A stretch of 64,000 nucleotides of DNA from CAWJMN01 sp963844055 (GTDB taxonomy: Bacteria; Planctomycetota; Planctomycetia; Pirellulales; Pirellulaceae). Of the stretch, positions 7,981-17,041 are shown piece after piece. The notes beneath the pieces are model-generated. The model had not been told where the DNA came from, searched no databases, and worked only from the letters and a program-made list of their open reading frames with translations. The stretch is from NCBI GenBank assembly GCA_963844055.1, contig CAWJMN010000001.1, forward strand, positions 2,790,001 to 2,854,000, written 5' to 3'. Within the stretch, counting starts at the first letter, position 1. Each line of letters starts with the position of its first letter. The position numbers and the translations under genes were made by a program.

Positions 7981-9009
7981 TTACGTGGCGACTTCTTCTT
8001 CACGTGTGATGACAAAGCCCAATTCTTCGACCATCTTGTAGTCGGCCGTTGGGGCTTGGCCCTTGGTGGTTAAGTAATCGCCCACAAAGATCGAGTTAGC
8101 AGCATACAGGCCCAAGGCTTGCAAGCTTCCCAAGTGGATCTCACGCCCGCCGGCAATGCGAAGCTCGCTGGCCGGATTTGCAAAACGGAACATTGCCAAC
8201 GCCTTCAAGCAATAGCGTGGCGTCAATGCGCTGACATTTTGCAGCGGCGTCCCCTCAATCGAATTGAGGAAGTTAAGCGGAATCGACTCCACCGACAGAT
8301 TGCGAAGTTCAAACGCCATACGAACGACGTCTAGGTCCTTCTCGCCCATGCCGATGATGCCACCGGAGCAAAGGGCCAAGCCGGCATCGCGAACTGCGCG
8401 AAGGGTGTCGACGCGATCTTCATACGTGTGCGTCGTGCAAATCTCGCCGTAGTATTCGCGGCTCGTATTGAGGTTATGGTTCACCTTGTCCACGCCGCAA
8501 GCCTTTAGACGCTGAGCTTGATCAGGTGTTAGCAGTCCCAAGCAGGCACAAACGTTAAGGCCGTACGTCGCTTTGATCTCGGGAACAATCGTTTCCACTG
8601 CCTTCATCTCTCGCTCGCTGGGACCACGAGCCGAAATGACGATGCAGTAAGTCTTGGAGTTCCGCTCAGCGGCAACACGGGCACCATCCATCAGCTTTTC
8701 GCGGCTGAGGATGTTGTAGCGTGGAATCTCTGCATCCGAGACCTTGGACTGCGAACAGTAGTTGCAGTCTTCAGGACAAAGGCCGCTTTTGGCATTCATC
8801 AGGAAGTAGAGCTGCACGGTGTTGGAAAAATGGCGGCGGCGAATCTTGTAAGCCGCGGCCAAAATATCCAACAACTGTTCATCCGGGGCCTGCAAAATGG
8901 AGAGCGCCTCGGCCTCGGTCAATTGGTGGCCGGCGAGAACCTGGTCGGCCAATGCGGACCAATCGGTCGTTGCTGGCTGCGAGCCTTGCTCAGTGGCAGC
9001 TTGAATCAT
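7981..9009 (-). CDS. bioB: biotin synthase
   Basis: A radical SAM enzyme that inserts sulfur into dethiobiotin to make biotin. Start ATG 9009 (MIQAATEQGSQPATTDW) is preceded by AAGGA. The 342-residue protein has the radical SAM cluster motif CPEDCNYCSQS near residue 75, the typical RNILSREKLMDGARVA-like stretch, NHNLNTSREYYGEICTTHTY, SGGIIGMGE and PLNFLNSIEGTPL. It ends in the conserved region FVGDYLTTKGQ. It is alone here, with no other bio genes nearby, and is transcribed divergently from the PSP1-domain gene. Confidence 0.96.
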   Translation of the reverse strand: MIQAATEQGSQPATTDWSALADQVLAGHQLTEAEALSILQAPDEQLLDILAAAYKIRRRHFSNTVQLYFLMNAKSGLCPEDCNYCSQSKVSDAEIPRYNILSREKLMDGARVAAERNSKTYCIVISARGPSEREMKAVETIVPEIKATYGLNVCACLGLLTPDQAQRLKACGVDKVNHNLNTSREYYGEICTTHTYEDRVDTLRAVRDAGLALCSGGIIGMGEKDLDVVRMAFELRNLSVESIPLNFLNSIEGTPLQNVSALTPRYCLKALAMFRFANPASELRIAGGREIHLGSLQALGLYAANSIFVGDYLTTKGQAPTADYKMVEELGFVITREEEVAT

Positions 9010-9247
9010 TAGTAAAATCCTTGGCGTAATCTGGTAACCACCCAGGGAGGATGGCGACTCAAAAAAACTGGCTCTTCCAGGCATCTGCGGCAGGGGGCCA
9101 GCAGGCAATACCGGAAGAGGGAACTATGGGTTTGCTTGGGAAGTGGTTATCCTAAGGAGGATCACTTCAAAGGGGCTGGCACGGCATCCAAGCCGTAACA
9201 GACCCGACTATTCAAACGGCCCCTATTTTAGCGAGAATTTCGCACCT

Positions 9248-9826
9248 GTGTTAGGACAACATTTTGTACGCGTTGGTGTACTTGGGCAAATTGGCCGGTT
9301 TGCCGCCGAAGGTGGGGGGCGATTTGCCCGGGGAAACCGCGTTGTCCTGCGTACCGCCCGTGGTCTAGAAGTCGGCGAAGTCCTTTCTGCAGCAGAAAAT
9401 GTCCCTGGGGAGGTCGATGGCGCCCTTTTGCGACGATTGACGGTCGAAGATGACCTATTGCTGGCACGACTTGAAAAGAACAAGGGAGAGGCGTTGCTCC
9501 GCTGCGAAGAGGCCCTGAAGTCTCAAGGACTAGATGTCGTGCTGATCGACGTCGAGCACCTATTCGACGGCAAGAGCTTGTTCTTTTACTTCCTGGGGGA
9601 CACATCGCCGGAGCTTGATGCGATCACCGCAGAACTCGCCGATGTCTACGACTCGGAAGTGCAATTCCAGAAGTTTTCCGACGCACTAACCGTCGGCTGT
9701 GGGCCAGGCTGCGGAACCGAAGCCGCCACGGGCTCTGGGTGTGGCAGTAGTGGAGGAGGCTGTAGCAGTTGCGGCATTGCGTCCGCTTGCGGAACAGGTC
9801 GGTCGAAGCTTGGCCACGACCATTAA
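9248..9826 (+). CDS. PSP1-domain protein with a cysteine-rich tail
   Basis: The start is uncertain. GTG 9248 (reading VLGQHFVRVGVLGQIGRFAA) fits the usual beginning of the PSP1 C-terminal domain; an in-frame upstream extension to about 9143 lacks family features. The domain includes RFARGNRVVLRTARGLEVGEVL, ALLRCEEALKSQGLDVVLIDVEHLFDG and KSLFFYFLGD. Relatives include RicT/YaaT, a partner in RNA maturation in Bacillus. The last 45 residues contain many Cys-Gly pairs (GCGPGCGTEA, GCGSSGGGCSSCG), which suggests metal or Fe-S cluster binding. That would recall the Fe-S clusters of the Ric complex, but this is inference. Confidence 0.7.
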   Translation: MLGQHFVRVGVLGQIGRFAAEGGGRFARGNRVVLRTARGLEVGEVLSAAENVPGEVDGALLRRLTVEDDLLLARLEKNKGEALLRCEEALKSQGLDVVLIDVEHLFDGKSLFFYFLGDTSPELDAITAELADVYDSEVQFQKFSDALTVGCGPGCGTEAATGSGCGSSGGGCSSCGIASACGTGRSKLGHDH

Positions 9827-9860
9827 GACGATGGCTTCTTTTTAAGGCCATCGAGCCCCG

Positions 9861-11798
9861 TTAGCCATTGAGCTCGCTGGCTTCTTCCCAGTGTTCGTAT
9901 AACTGCGGCAGTGCTGCGGTGTGCTCATCGAGTTCAACTCGCAGCTTTTTGACAGCGTCACCATCGCGCAGCACTTCTGACGAACCAAACAGGCCGTGGA
10001 TCTCTTCGATCCGTGATTCCCGCTGGGCAATTTCGGCTTCGATCTCAGGAACCTTGCGGTAGGGAAACTTCCGTTTGCGTCTGGGCTTGCCTTCATTGCG
10101 GCCGCGTCGGTCATCCTCTGCATTGGTGGCAGATGACTCATTGCCTGCGGCCTTCTTATTGGCCTGAGCCGCGACATTGGCTCGCGCATCGGCCGCAAGA
10201 CCTTGCTTCACCAGGTGTAAGTAGGTGTCGTAATTGCCATCGATCACGCGGAAACGGCCGGGCTCAACCACCAAGATTTTGGTGGCCACTTGATTGAGAA
10301 AATAACGATCGTGGCTCACAAAAAGCACGGTGCCATCGTAGTCACGCAAGGCCTTTTCCAAAGCAGAGCGGGCCCAGAGGTCAAGATGGTTGGTAGGTTC
10401 ATCCAGGATGAGGAAGTTCGCATCGCTGGCCGACAAGCGGGCCAATGCGGTGCGATTGCGTTCTCCACCGCTAAGGCTACCGACCTTCTGAAAGACCATC
10501 GAGCCGGTCATGCCAAAGCGAGCAAGCAGGTCTCGGCGTTGTTGTTCGATAAACTCTTTGTGGTCGGGGCGGATAGCATCGAGCGCCTCCAGGTTAGGAT
10601 CGAGATCGGCCAACATTTGATCGAAGTAGCCAAATTTGACCTGGCTTCCAAAGACCACCGTTCCTTGGTCGGGCTTCAGTCGGCCGATCAGGCATTTTAG
10701 TAGCGTCGTTTTCCCTGTCCCATTGGGTCCCAGGATGCCCCATTTTTCTCCCCGAAGGATGTCAAAGGAGAGGTTTTGAAAGAGGGGCCGATCAAAGCCT
10801 TTGGACAATCGCTCGACCCGCAAAACAATGTCGCCAGTCCGGCCTGCTGGCGGAAACGACATGGGAGGGGAGGTAATCTCGCGAGGAGCCTGAACCAACT
10901 CTAGCCGTTCGAGCTTTTTACGACGATCTTCCGCCTGGGTATGCCGATCGCCAAATTGATAGCGGCGAATAAAGTCTTCCAGCTTGGCAATCTCTTCCTG
11001 CTGCCGCTCGTAGGCCTTCCGTTCGAGCTCGATTCGTTCCGCCTTGAGGCGGTTGTACTGGGAGTAATTGCCTGGATAGGAATCCGTCGTTCCTCGGAAC
11101 AATTCCAACGTTCGATTGGTAACACGATCGAGGAAGAAACGATCGTGGCTAACCACTAAAACGGCCTGATTGGTGTCGATCAAATAATCTTCCAGCCATT
11201 CGGTCGCATCGATATCCAAATGGTTGGACGGCTCGTCAAGGAGCATCAAATCGGGTTCTGCCAGCAGCAGTTTTGCCAAAAGCAAGCGGTTTTGTTGTCC
11301 GCCGGATAGCTGCGAGATGGGCTGCGTATAAGAACTAGGGCCAAAACCTAGGCCGGTCAAAATCCGCTGGATTTTGTTGTCGATGTTGTAGACGTCGTGG
11401 TGCTGCAACTGGTGCTGGATGAACTCAAAACGGTTTTCTAGCTTGCGCCGCTCGTACTCATCGGTCACTTCCGCCAGGGCATGACCAACCGTCTCCATTT
11501 CCTGCGAGTAGCCAAGCAGTTCATCCAAGCTGCTTCGTGCTTCCTCCCAGACGGTTCGTTCACCCGTAAAATCCGGGTGCTGCTGCAAGTAGCCCAAACG
11601 ACAAGTGGGATGTAATTTGGCGAACCCAAAGTCGGCCTCTTCCATGCCGGCAATGATCTTCATCAGCGTCGTTTTGCCCGCACCATTGGGTCCGACTAGC
11701 GAAACCCGCTCTCCGGGCCGAATGTCGAAAGTCACCCCATCTAGGACAGGGTCAGGCCCAAAATGTTTACGAACGTCTTGAACGGTCAGCAGGATCAT
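9861..11798 (-). CDS. ABC-F family ATPase (Uup/EttA-like)
   Basis: A 645-residue protein with two ABC domains and no membrane segments; the start ATG 11798 gives MILLTVQDVRKHFGPDPVLD. Domain 1 has GPNGAGKTTLMKII, LSGGQQNRLLLAK and DEPSNHLDIDATEWLEDYL. The linker (about residues 245-295) is charged and helical (ERKAYERQQEEIAKLEDFIR). Domain 2 has GPNGTGKTTLLKCL, LSGGERNRTALARL and DEPTNHLDLWAR. A basic stretch and C-terminal coiled coil follow, as in Uup. ABC-F proteins act on ribosomes or rRNA structures; the exact subgroup cannot be assigned by eye. Confidence 0.92.
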   Translation of the reverse strand: MILLTVQDVRKHFGPDPVLDGVTFDIRPGERVSLVGPNGAGKTTLMKIIAGMEEADFGFAKLHPTCRLGYLQQHPDFTGERTVWEEARSSLDELLGYSQEMETVGHALAEVTDEYERRKLENRFEFIQHQLQHHDVYNIDNKIQRILTGLGFGPSSYTQPISQLSGGQQNRLLLAKLLLAEPDLMLLDEPSNHLDIDATEWLEDYLIDTNQAVLVVSHDRFFLDRVTNRTLELFRGTTDSYPGNYSQYNRLKAERIELERKAYERQQEEIAKLEDFIRRYQFGDRHTQAEDRRKKLERLELVQAPREITSPPMSFPPAGRTGDIVLRVERLSKGFDRPLFQNLSFDILRGEKWGILGPNGTGKTTLLKCLIGRLKPDQGTVVFGSQVKFGYFDQMLADLDPNLEALDAIRPDHKEFIEQQRRDLLARFGMTGSMVFQKVGSLSGGERNRTALARLSASDANFLILDEPTNHLDLWARSALEKALRDYDGTVLFVSHDRYFLNQVATKILVVEPGRFRVIDGNYDTYLHLVKQGLAADARANVAAQANKKAAGNESSATNAEDDRRGRNEGKPRRKRKFPYRKVPEIEAEIAQRESRIEEIHGLFGSSEVLRDGDAVKKLRVELDEHTAALPQLYEHWEEASELNG

Positions 11799-11939
11799 GG
11801 AGAAGCTTGGGATTAGAGGACTTGCGACGTAACCCAAGATTGTAGCAGGGAGCGGACGGATCGTAATGGGCCGAAAAACGCCGCAGAGTGGGCAATACGA
11901 GCTTGTCAGCAGGTATTTCCAGCCCTTATTATTTCAGGC

Positions 11940-12515
11940 ATGCTTCACCTCCAAACTCCCTCCCCTGGTCGTTGGCTCACGCAGGTCTTGGAAAACATCG
12001 AAGAACTGCTGATCGACCATGCGCACTGCGAAAAGAAGGCAGCGGGGACTGCCATGAATTTGCTGTTCGCCTACGTCGACAATGTGCAGCTTTGCCGCGA
12101 CATGACAGAGATCGTGCAAGAAGAGCTGTCGCATTTTCACATGGTCCTTGACCTACTTCAGGCACGAGGAATGCGATTTCGGAAGATTCGCCCCAGCAAT
12201 TATGGCCCCAAGCTGAGTTTGCTGGTGGATAAGCAAGAGCCCCGCCGTGCAGTCGATCGGCTGCTGGTGGCCGCACTCATTGAGGCGCGATCGTGTGAAC
12301 GGTTTTCGATTTTGCGAGACCAGCTTCCCGACAAAGAATTGGCGGAGTTCTACGGGAGCCTATTCGAATCGGAAGCACGGCATTTTGCTACGTACGTTCG
12401 TTTAGCTAAAGAGTTCGCCGCAGAGGACGTTGTGGAACGTCGACTTGACGAACTCGCGGCCGAGGAAGCCCGGATCATTGCCGAAGGAGATGATGTTCCG
12501 CGCGTTCATAGCTAA
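11940..12515 (+). CDS. miaE: tRNA-(ms2io6A)-hydroxylase-like di-iron protein
   Basis: A 191-residue ferritin-like di-iron protein. Metal-ligand segments in order are IDHAHCEKKAAGTAMNLLF, QEELSHFHMVLDLLQARGM, LIEARSCERFSILRDQL and FESEARHFATYVRLAKEF, which is the MiaE pattern of E and ExxH ligands. MiaE hydroxylates the isopentenyl side chain of modified A37 in tRNA. Start ATG 11940 lies 142 bases from the divergent ABC-F start. No miaA or miaB is nearby. Confidence 0.88.
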   Translation: MLHLQTPSPGRWLTQVLENIEELLIDHAHCEKKAAGTAMNLLFAYVDNVQLCRDMTEIVQEELSHFHMVLDLLQARGMRFRKIRPSNYGPKLSLLVDKQEPRRAVDRLLVAALIEARSCERFSILRDQLPDKELAEFYGSLFESEARHFATYVRLAKEFAAEDVVERRLDELAAEEARIIAEGDDVPRVHS

Positions 12516-12602
12516 CCATCTTCTAGCTACTAGGCTTGAAAACGCTTGCGATAAGAACGAGGATAAGAGGCGTTCCCTCCCCCATTACTAGTGAGCCGAC
12601 GC

Positions 12603-13721
12603 ATGACTACCGCAAGTGCCATCGCCCCGCATGCGACCGTCGACGCTGAAGTAGCTGCCCCTCACGGTGTTCCTTGTGACACCTGTGGTTATCCGGTTGA
12701 ACCGCTGGACAAGTTCTGCACGGCGTGCGGTACACCCAATGCTTCCTTTGAAGCCAAGACCGCAGCACGCACGGGAACTCAAGCTAGTAAAGCAACGCTT
12801 GAGGGGCAACTGCGTGGTTTTCAGTGCCAAGGATGTGGCGCTCAGCTAACCGCTACGGTAGAAAGCAACAGCGTTACTTGCCCATTCTGCGACAGTAACT
12901 TGGTGGTGGAGTTTTCGCCGAGCGTCACAGGAAAGCAGCTTCCTGAGTTTGTGATCGGGTTTGCCATCAAGGCTGAACAAGCCCAGGCAGAATTTCGAAA
13001 ATGGCTGGCAACTGGGAATTGGTTCTATCCGGGTGATTTGGCCATGGCGTCTGTCACGGACCGGATTCGCGGCGTCTATCTGCCGTTTTGGTCGTTTTCT
13101 ATGCTGGCTCAAAGCAACTGGCATGCAACGATCGGCATGTACTGGTATCGAACCGAGACCTATACCACGACCGATTCCAAGGGGAATACCACCACGCATA
13201 CCCGCCAAATCCAGGAGACCGAATGGTGGCCACTGGGAGGGAATCACCACTCGTACCACAGCGGTTATCTGATCTCGGCCAGCAAGGGCCTGCTCCAGTC
13301 AGATGCCGAACGGGTGATGCCTTATCAACTGCCGTCACTTAAACGCTACGAACCCTATTTTTTGGCAGGTTGGTATTGCGAAAACTATTCGCTGGAGCGC
13401 GAAGACGCAAAACACATTTGCATGGATGAGTTCTATCGTCGGGAACAGAACCTCATCGAACAGTTTTTGCCCGGTGACACTTACAGTCAACTTCGAGTAC
13501 GTACCGATTTTAGTCGTATTGCTTCCGACCTTTGCTTGCTGCCGATGTACTTGGTGACCTATCGCTATAAAGGAAAACTCTATCGCTTTTTAATGAATGG
13601 ACAAACCGGCAAAACGGCTGGCAATAAACCACTCTCGCCAGCGAAAGTCTCCATAGCGATCCTGCTGGCCATTATCATTGCCGGATTAATGTTCATGCTG
13701 ATCACGCGTTTGGTACATTAA
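12603..13721 (+). CDS. zinc-ribbon protein with C-terminal membrane anchor (paralogue 1)
   Basis: About 372 residues; a GTG four codons upstream is an alternative start. Two zinc ribbons are visible near the N-terminus: CDTCGYPVEPLDKFCTACG and CQGCGAQLT...CPFCDS. The middle has GVYLPFWSFSMLA, NHHSYHSGYLISASKGL and YLVTYRYKGKLYRFLMNGQ followed by TGKTAGNKPLS. A single hydrophobic helix (AILLAIIIAGLMFMLI) ends the protein. The same architecture occurs in proteins loosely annotated as TFIIB-type zinc-ribbon or, wrongly, replication factor Y. No enzymatic motif is visible. The next gene is a clear paralogue with the same plan, 43 bases downstream. Confidence 0.72.
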   Translation: MTTASAIAPHATVDAEVAAPHGVPCDTCGYPVEPLDKFCTACGTPNASFEAKTAARTGTQASKATLEGQLRGFQCQGCGAQLTATVESNSVTCPFCDSNLVVEFSPSVTGKQLPEFVIGFAIKAEQAQAEFRKWLATGNWFYPGDLAMASVTDRIRGVYLPFWSFSMLAQSNWHATIGMYWYRTETYTTTDSKGNTTTHTRQIQETEWWPLGGNHHSYHSGYLISASKGLLQSDAERVMPYQLPSLKRYEPYFLAGWYCENYSLEREDAKHICMDEFYRREQNLIEQFLPGDTYSQLRVRTDFSRIASDLCLLPMYLVTYRYKGKLYRFLMNGQTGKTAGNKPLSPAKVSIAILLAIIIAGLMFMLITRLVH

Positions 13722-13764
13722 ATAGCGATTCACCGAGACGGAAAGCAAGCGGGGCAGTATCGGC

Positions 13765-14739
13765 ATGGGTTTGATATGGCAAAAGTGCGAAACATGCGGC
13801 GGCATGCTCGACGAAGAAGACCTCTTCTGCGCGAACTGCGGCACGGCTGCACCCGGCACACCTGACGGTACGCATGGCCCTTCCAAGCTTGTCGCCACCC
13901 ATAACTTCGCGTGCGAAGGGTGCGGGGCCTCGATGAGCTATGACGCAGGAGCCATGGCGCTGCGGTGCCCGTTTTGCGGCTCCGAAAAGTTGACCGCCCA
14001 GAATGACGCTACCATTTACGGTGCCAGCCGCATCGCTCCCTTTCGTATTCGTCGGGATGAAGCAACCAAGCTGCTTCGAAACTGGCTGGGGGGAAAGTTC
14101 TGGGCGCCTACTGATCTGGCCACGGTGGCTTCGGTCGTTGGAATGACGGGGATCTTTGTCCCTTACTGGGTTTTCTCCGCCAACACGTTTACCTACTGGA
14201 CGGCCGACACGAGCGACGCCCCCGCAAGTTCAATGTCGGGCTGGTATCCCATTTCCGGCGAGAACCACTCCAGCCATAGTGGTTTGCTTGTCGGTGCCAG
14301 CAGCGTTTTGTCACCGACGGAAACCGATGAGATTGCCCCTTTTGATCTGGATCAAGCGGTCTCGATTGATAAGGTCAACATGGAGTCAGTCGTTTACGAG
14401 CAGTTTCGCGTGCAGCCAAAATACGCCCGAAACCTCGCCCAAAAGGGGCTCGAAGAACGAGAAATGATTGTGTGTGGAAAGAAAATAATGGCCAGGAGCC
14501 GGCACTTGCATGTCAACGTGCGGACGGAGAACCTTTCAACGGACGGTGTTTTGTTGCCTGTCTGGATTTTGGCGTATCGCTATCACGACAATGTCTACCG
14601 CTTTTTGGTGAATGGTCAGACTGGCAAATCGACGGGTACGTCTCCTACTTCGATCTGGAAGGTTATGGCTGCGGTCGCCTTGGCGGTTTTTGCGGCGATG
14701 TTCCTGCTCGTGGCGATTGCATCGATGGTCTCTCGGTAG
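13765..14739 (+). CDS. zinc-ribbon protein with C-terminal membrane anchor (paralogue 2)
   Basis: A 324-residue protein aligned throughout with the upstream gene: zinc ribbons CETCGGMLDEEDLFCANCG and CEGCGASMSYDAG...CPFCGS, then GIFVPYWVFSANTF, NHSSHSGLLVGASSVL, AYRYHDNVYRFLVNGQTGKS and a final helix (VALAVFAAMFLLVAIASMV). It lacks the longer inserted loop (with the TTTDSKGNTTTH stretch) of paralogue 1. A tandem duplication followed by divergence is the likely origin. Function unknown; a heteromeric membrane-bound complex with paralogue 1 is a reasonable inference. Confidence 0.72.
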   Translation: MGLIWQKCETCGGMLDEEDLFCANCGTAAPGTPDGTHGPSKLVATHNFACEGCGASMSYDAGAMALRCPFCGSEKLTAQNDATIYGASRIAPFRIRRDEATKLLRNWLGGKFWAPTDLATVASVVGMTGIFVPYWVFSANTFTYWTADTSDAPASSMSGWYPISGENHSSHSGLLVGASSVLSPTETDEIAPFDLDQAVSIDKVNMESVVYEQFRVQPKYARNLAQKGLEEREMIVCGKKIMARSRHLHVNVRTENLSTDGVLLPVWILAYRYHDNVYRFLVNGQTGKSTGTSPTSIWKVMAAVALAVFAAMFLLVAIASMVSR

Positions 14740-14862
14740 CTCTCTGGGATTGGAAACGGCTTTTTCCTGTCCCATTCCAATATTTGCCCAGGGTGAACGA
14801 AGTATTCCCAGAAGGCCGCAGCTGATTTTGACGGATCGGCCTATTTTGGAGGAAAAAACACC

Positions 14863-15282
14863 GTGAGCAACGCTTTGCCAATTCGCACTGAGTCACACAG
14901 TTTGGTGCTGGCCTATGTAGCGTGGATTTTTGGAATCTTTGGGGCGCACCGGTTTTACCTGGGCTATCGGCTGACGGGGCTACTTTGGCTTTGCACCGGG
15001 GGCCTACTCGGAATCGGCTGGATCGTGGACCTATTTTTGATGCCGTCGCTTCATCGAGACGCTATCGCCCGGTACACAACGGGCCGCTATGACTTTTCCG
15101 TGGCCTGGCTGCTACTTACGCTTCTAGGATACCTGGGGATTCATCGCTTTTACCTAGGAAAAATGGGGACTGGCATCCTCTATCTATTAACGGGTGGGAT
15201 TTGCGGCCTTGGGCTGATCTGGGACTTGTTCACCCTGAATGACCAGGTGGATGAACTGAATCGGCAGTCGGTCATGATGTAA
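14863..15282 (+). CDS. small membrane protein with two TM2-type repeats
   Basis: A 139-residue protein starting at GTG 14863, with GGAGG 8-12 bases upstream. It contains two copies of the TM2 pattern: FGIFGAHRFYLGYRLTGLLW...GIGWIVDLFLMP, and LGYLGIHRFYLGKMGTGILY...GLGLIWDLFTLNDQVDELN. Each copy supplies a pair of short transmembrane helices joined by a G-x-HRFYLG turn. It follows the two zinc-ribbon membrane genes by 123 bases on the same strand and may belong with them. The function of TM2 proteins in bacteria is unknown. Confidence 0.8.
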   Translation: MSNALPIRTESHSLVLAYVAWIFGIFGAHRFYLGYRLTGLLWLCTGGLLGIGWIVDLFLMPSLHRDAIARYTTGRYDFSVAWLLLTLLGYLGIHRFYLGKMGTGILYLLTGGICGLGLIWDLFTLNDQVDELNRQSVMM

Positions 15283-15420
15283 TTCGAATGGCAAAAACTG
15301 GCCGGCCCTACTTGGAATTGGCCTTTCAGCCCTTGATACTACGTGGAGCTTGCGATCGGCATCGTTCCCGACGTAAGCAACGACTTCTATTGCTTCCACG
15401 TCATGAAGAGGGAATTGCCC

Positions 15421-16379
15421 ATGTTGATCCGCCGACGCAACTGGCTGATGGTTGCTTGCCAAGCTGTTTTATCTGTTGCTGCTTTTTCTGTAATGAGCGC
15501 AAACGCTCAAGATGCTGCAGCTCCTAAGACCATCGAGCTGTTCCGCGTCCCTAGCTACTGCGAAGGGGTCGTGTTTGATCATCATGGCAAAGGATATGTC
15601 TCTTGGGGAAAGACGATCACACGTTTCACACTCGATGGCAAGCATGAAGTGTGGGCCGAGACAGGTGCACCCAATGGTCACAAGATCCTTGCAGATGGCA
15701 CACACCTGGTATGCGACGCTTCTCAGCACGCTGTCTTGAAGCTCTCTGCCGATGGTAAAGTCCTGGGGAAAGCCTCGGCGGAATGTGACGGCAAGCCACT
15801 GCGTGGGCCAAACGACCTAACGCTAGACACCGCGAATGGCGGCTTTTACTTTACGGATCCAGGTGACAGCGGCAAGGAAAAGCCGATTGGCACGATTCAC
15901 TATGTTGATGCCGCTGGCAAGACAACCCTGGTCGACGGGGGCTACGCATTCCCTAACGGAATCGTACTATCGCCAGATGGTAAGAAGCTGCTCGTCGCCG
16001 AAAGCCAACAGAATCGTGTTTGGTCGTTTACAGTTGTTGCGCCAGGCAAGGTGGCTCACAAGAAGTTGCTGGTTGATTTGCCAAAGAAGGGGGCGCTCCT
16101 CAGATTGACAATCAGCCTGATGGAATGTGCCTGGATGCTGCCGGCAATCTCTATGTGGCGCACTACGGCATGAAGCAGGTTCAGGTCATTAGTCCCGAAG
16201 GCAAACTGATCCGCCAACTGGATGGTGGCAATGTCACTACCAGCAACGTCGCTTTTGGTGGCCCTAAGATGGACCAACTGTTCATTACCGGTGGTATCGG
16301 CGCAGAAGCCAGCGAAGGTGGCGTGTTCCGCATTGACCTAGGCGTTCATGGTCAAAAGATCTTGCCAAGTGCCAAGTAG
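15421..16379 (+). pseudogene. secreted SMP-30/gluconolactonase-like protein, frame broken by one missing base
   Basis: Start ATG 15421 (GAGGGA upstream) opens a signal peptide (LMVACQAVLSVAAFSVMSAN). Propeller segments follow: PSYCEGVVFDHHGKGYVSWG, LRGPNDLTLDTANGGFYFTD and PNGIVLSPDGKKLLVAESQQ. At 16089-16093 the sequence has GGGGG where GGGGGG would keep the frame; the next frame resumes with APQIDNQPDGMCLDAAGNLY and ends RIDLGVHGQKILPSAK at 16379. With the extra G the protein is 319 residues and complete, with acid and Asn/Asp residues placed as in metal-dependent sugar lactonases. Either a sequencing indel in the G run or a recent inactivation. Confidence 0.8.
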
Positions 16380-16403
16380 GCCTTTGCAATGACATTCGCC
16401 CAG

Positions 16404-16434
16404 CTTCCCTGATCGTAAAACTCGGTCAGGGAAG
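16404..16434. terminator. hairpin between convergent genes
   Basis: CTTCCCTGA...TCAGGGAAG, 9-bp arms with a 13-base loop, between the SMP-30 stop (16379) and the end of the small minus-strand gene (16468). The T-rich tail is weak (TTGGT), so termination efficiency is uncertain. Confidence 0.45.
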
Positions 16435-16467
16435 TTGGTAGGTCTTGGGAAACCGCCCCAAGGCGAC

Positions 16468-16794
16468 CTACCAGCCCATCACCATGTTGGACTCGATCAC
16501 ACGCTGGGCAGCGTCCAGATCCGCACCTGTTTCATGCATGTACAGGCGGATGGCATGCAACTTGTCACCCTTGGCCTTTAAAAGGCAGTCGCGGGCCGTT
16601 GTACAGGGATCGAGCCGCGTGTTGGTCAGCCCCAGCGCTCCCTTGGAAATGACCCAGGTATCGCGCGGACGACGGGTTAGGCGGATAAGCTTGTTATCGG
16701 GGAAGGCATCCCGTGCAACCGCCTCGGCCGATGCTTCGTCGGTAGCCCAGGTGATCACGATATGCTGATCGGTTTCCACTTCAAATAGCGGCAT
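16468..16794 (-). CDS. small conserved-looking protein with an L7/L12 C-terminal-like segment
   Basis: A 108-residue protein, start ATG 16794 with AAAGGA about 9 bases upstream. The N-terminal half (MPLFEVETDQHIVITWATDE...AEAVARDAFPD) looks like a small alpha/beta unit. The end, LKAKGDKLHAIRLYMHETGA followed by DLDAAQRVIES, resembles the ribosomal L7/L12 C-terminal pattern (K-x-x-AIK-x-x-R-x-x-TG-x-x-L-x-x-A-x-x-x-VE). Such stand-alone segments occur in many bacterial small proteins. No direct functional call is possible. Codon usage and RBS argue that it is a real gene. Confidence 0.6.
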   Translation of the reverse strand: MPLFEVETDQHIVITWATDEASAEAVARDAFPDNKLIRLTRRPRDTWVISKGALGLTNTRLDPCTTARDCLLKAKGDKLHAIRLYMHETGADLDAAQRVIESNMVMGW

Positions 16795-17041
16795 GAGCCA
16801 GATCCTTTTTTCAAAACTTGCCCCAACGGCCTATCCCGGACAATCCCTAGTTTAGCCTGCCACGCGACCGCGAGTAAGGGAGAACCTTTGCTGACGCCTG
16901 TTTGTGGTTTAGAATCTAAGAAGTTTTCGCCAGCCCGGACCGAACAGCTACCTCCCTTTGGCAGCCTCCAATTCAGAACCAAGTTGTTCCGGCGAAACGC
17001 TTCCCCCATTTCCATAGCCGCATTAGGGTGGTCTGATTCAC

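Noticed and set aside
9830..9852. GATGGC/GCCATC hairpin after the PSP1 gene as terminator
   Set aside because: The T residues are in the loop and no T run follows the stem.
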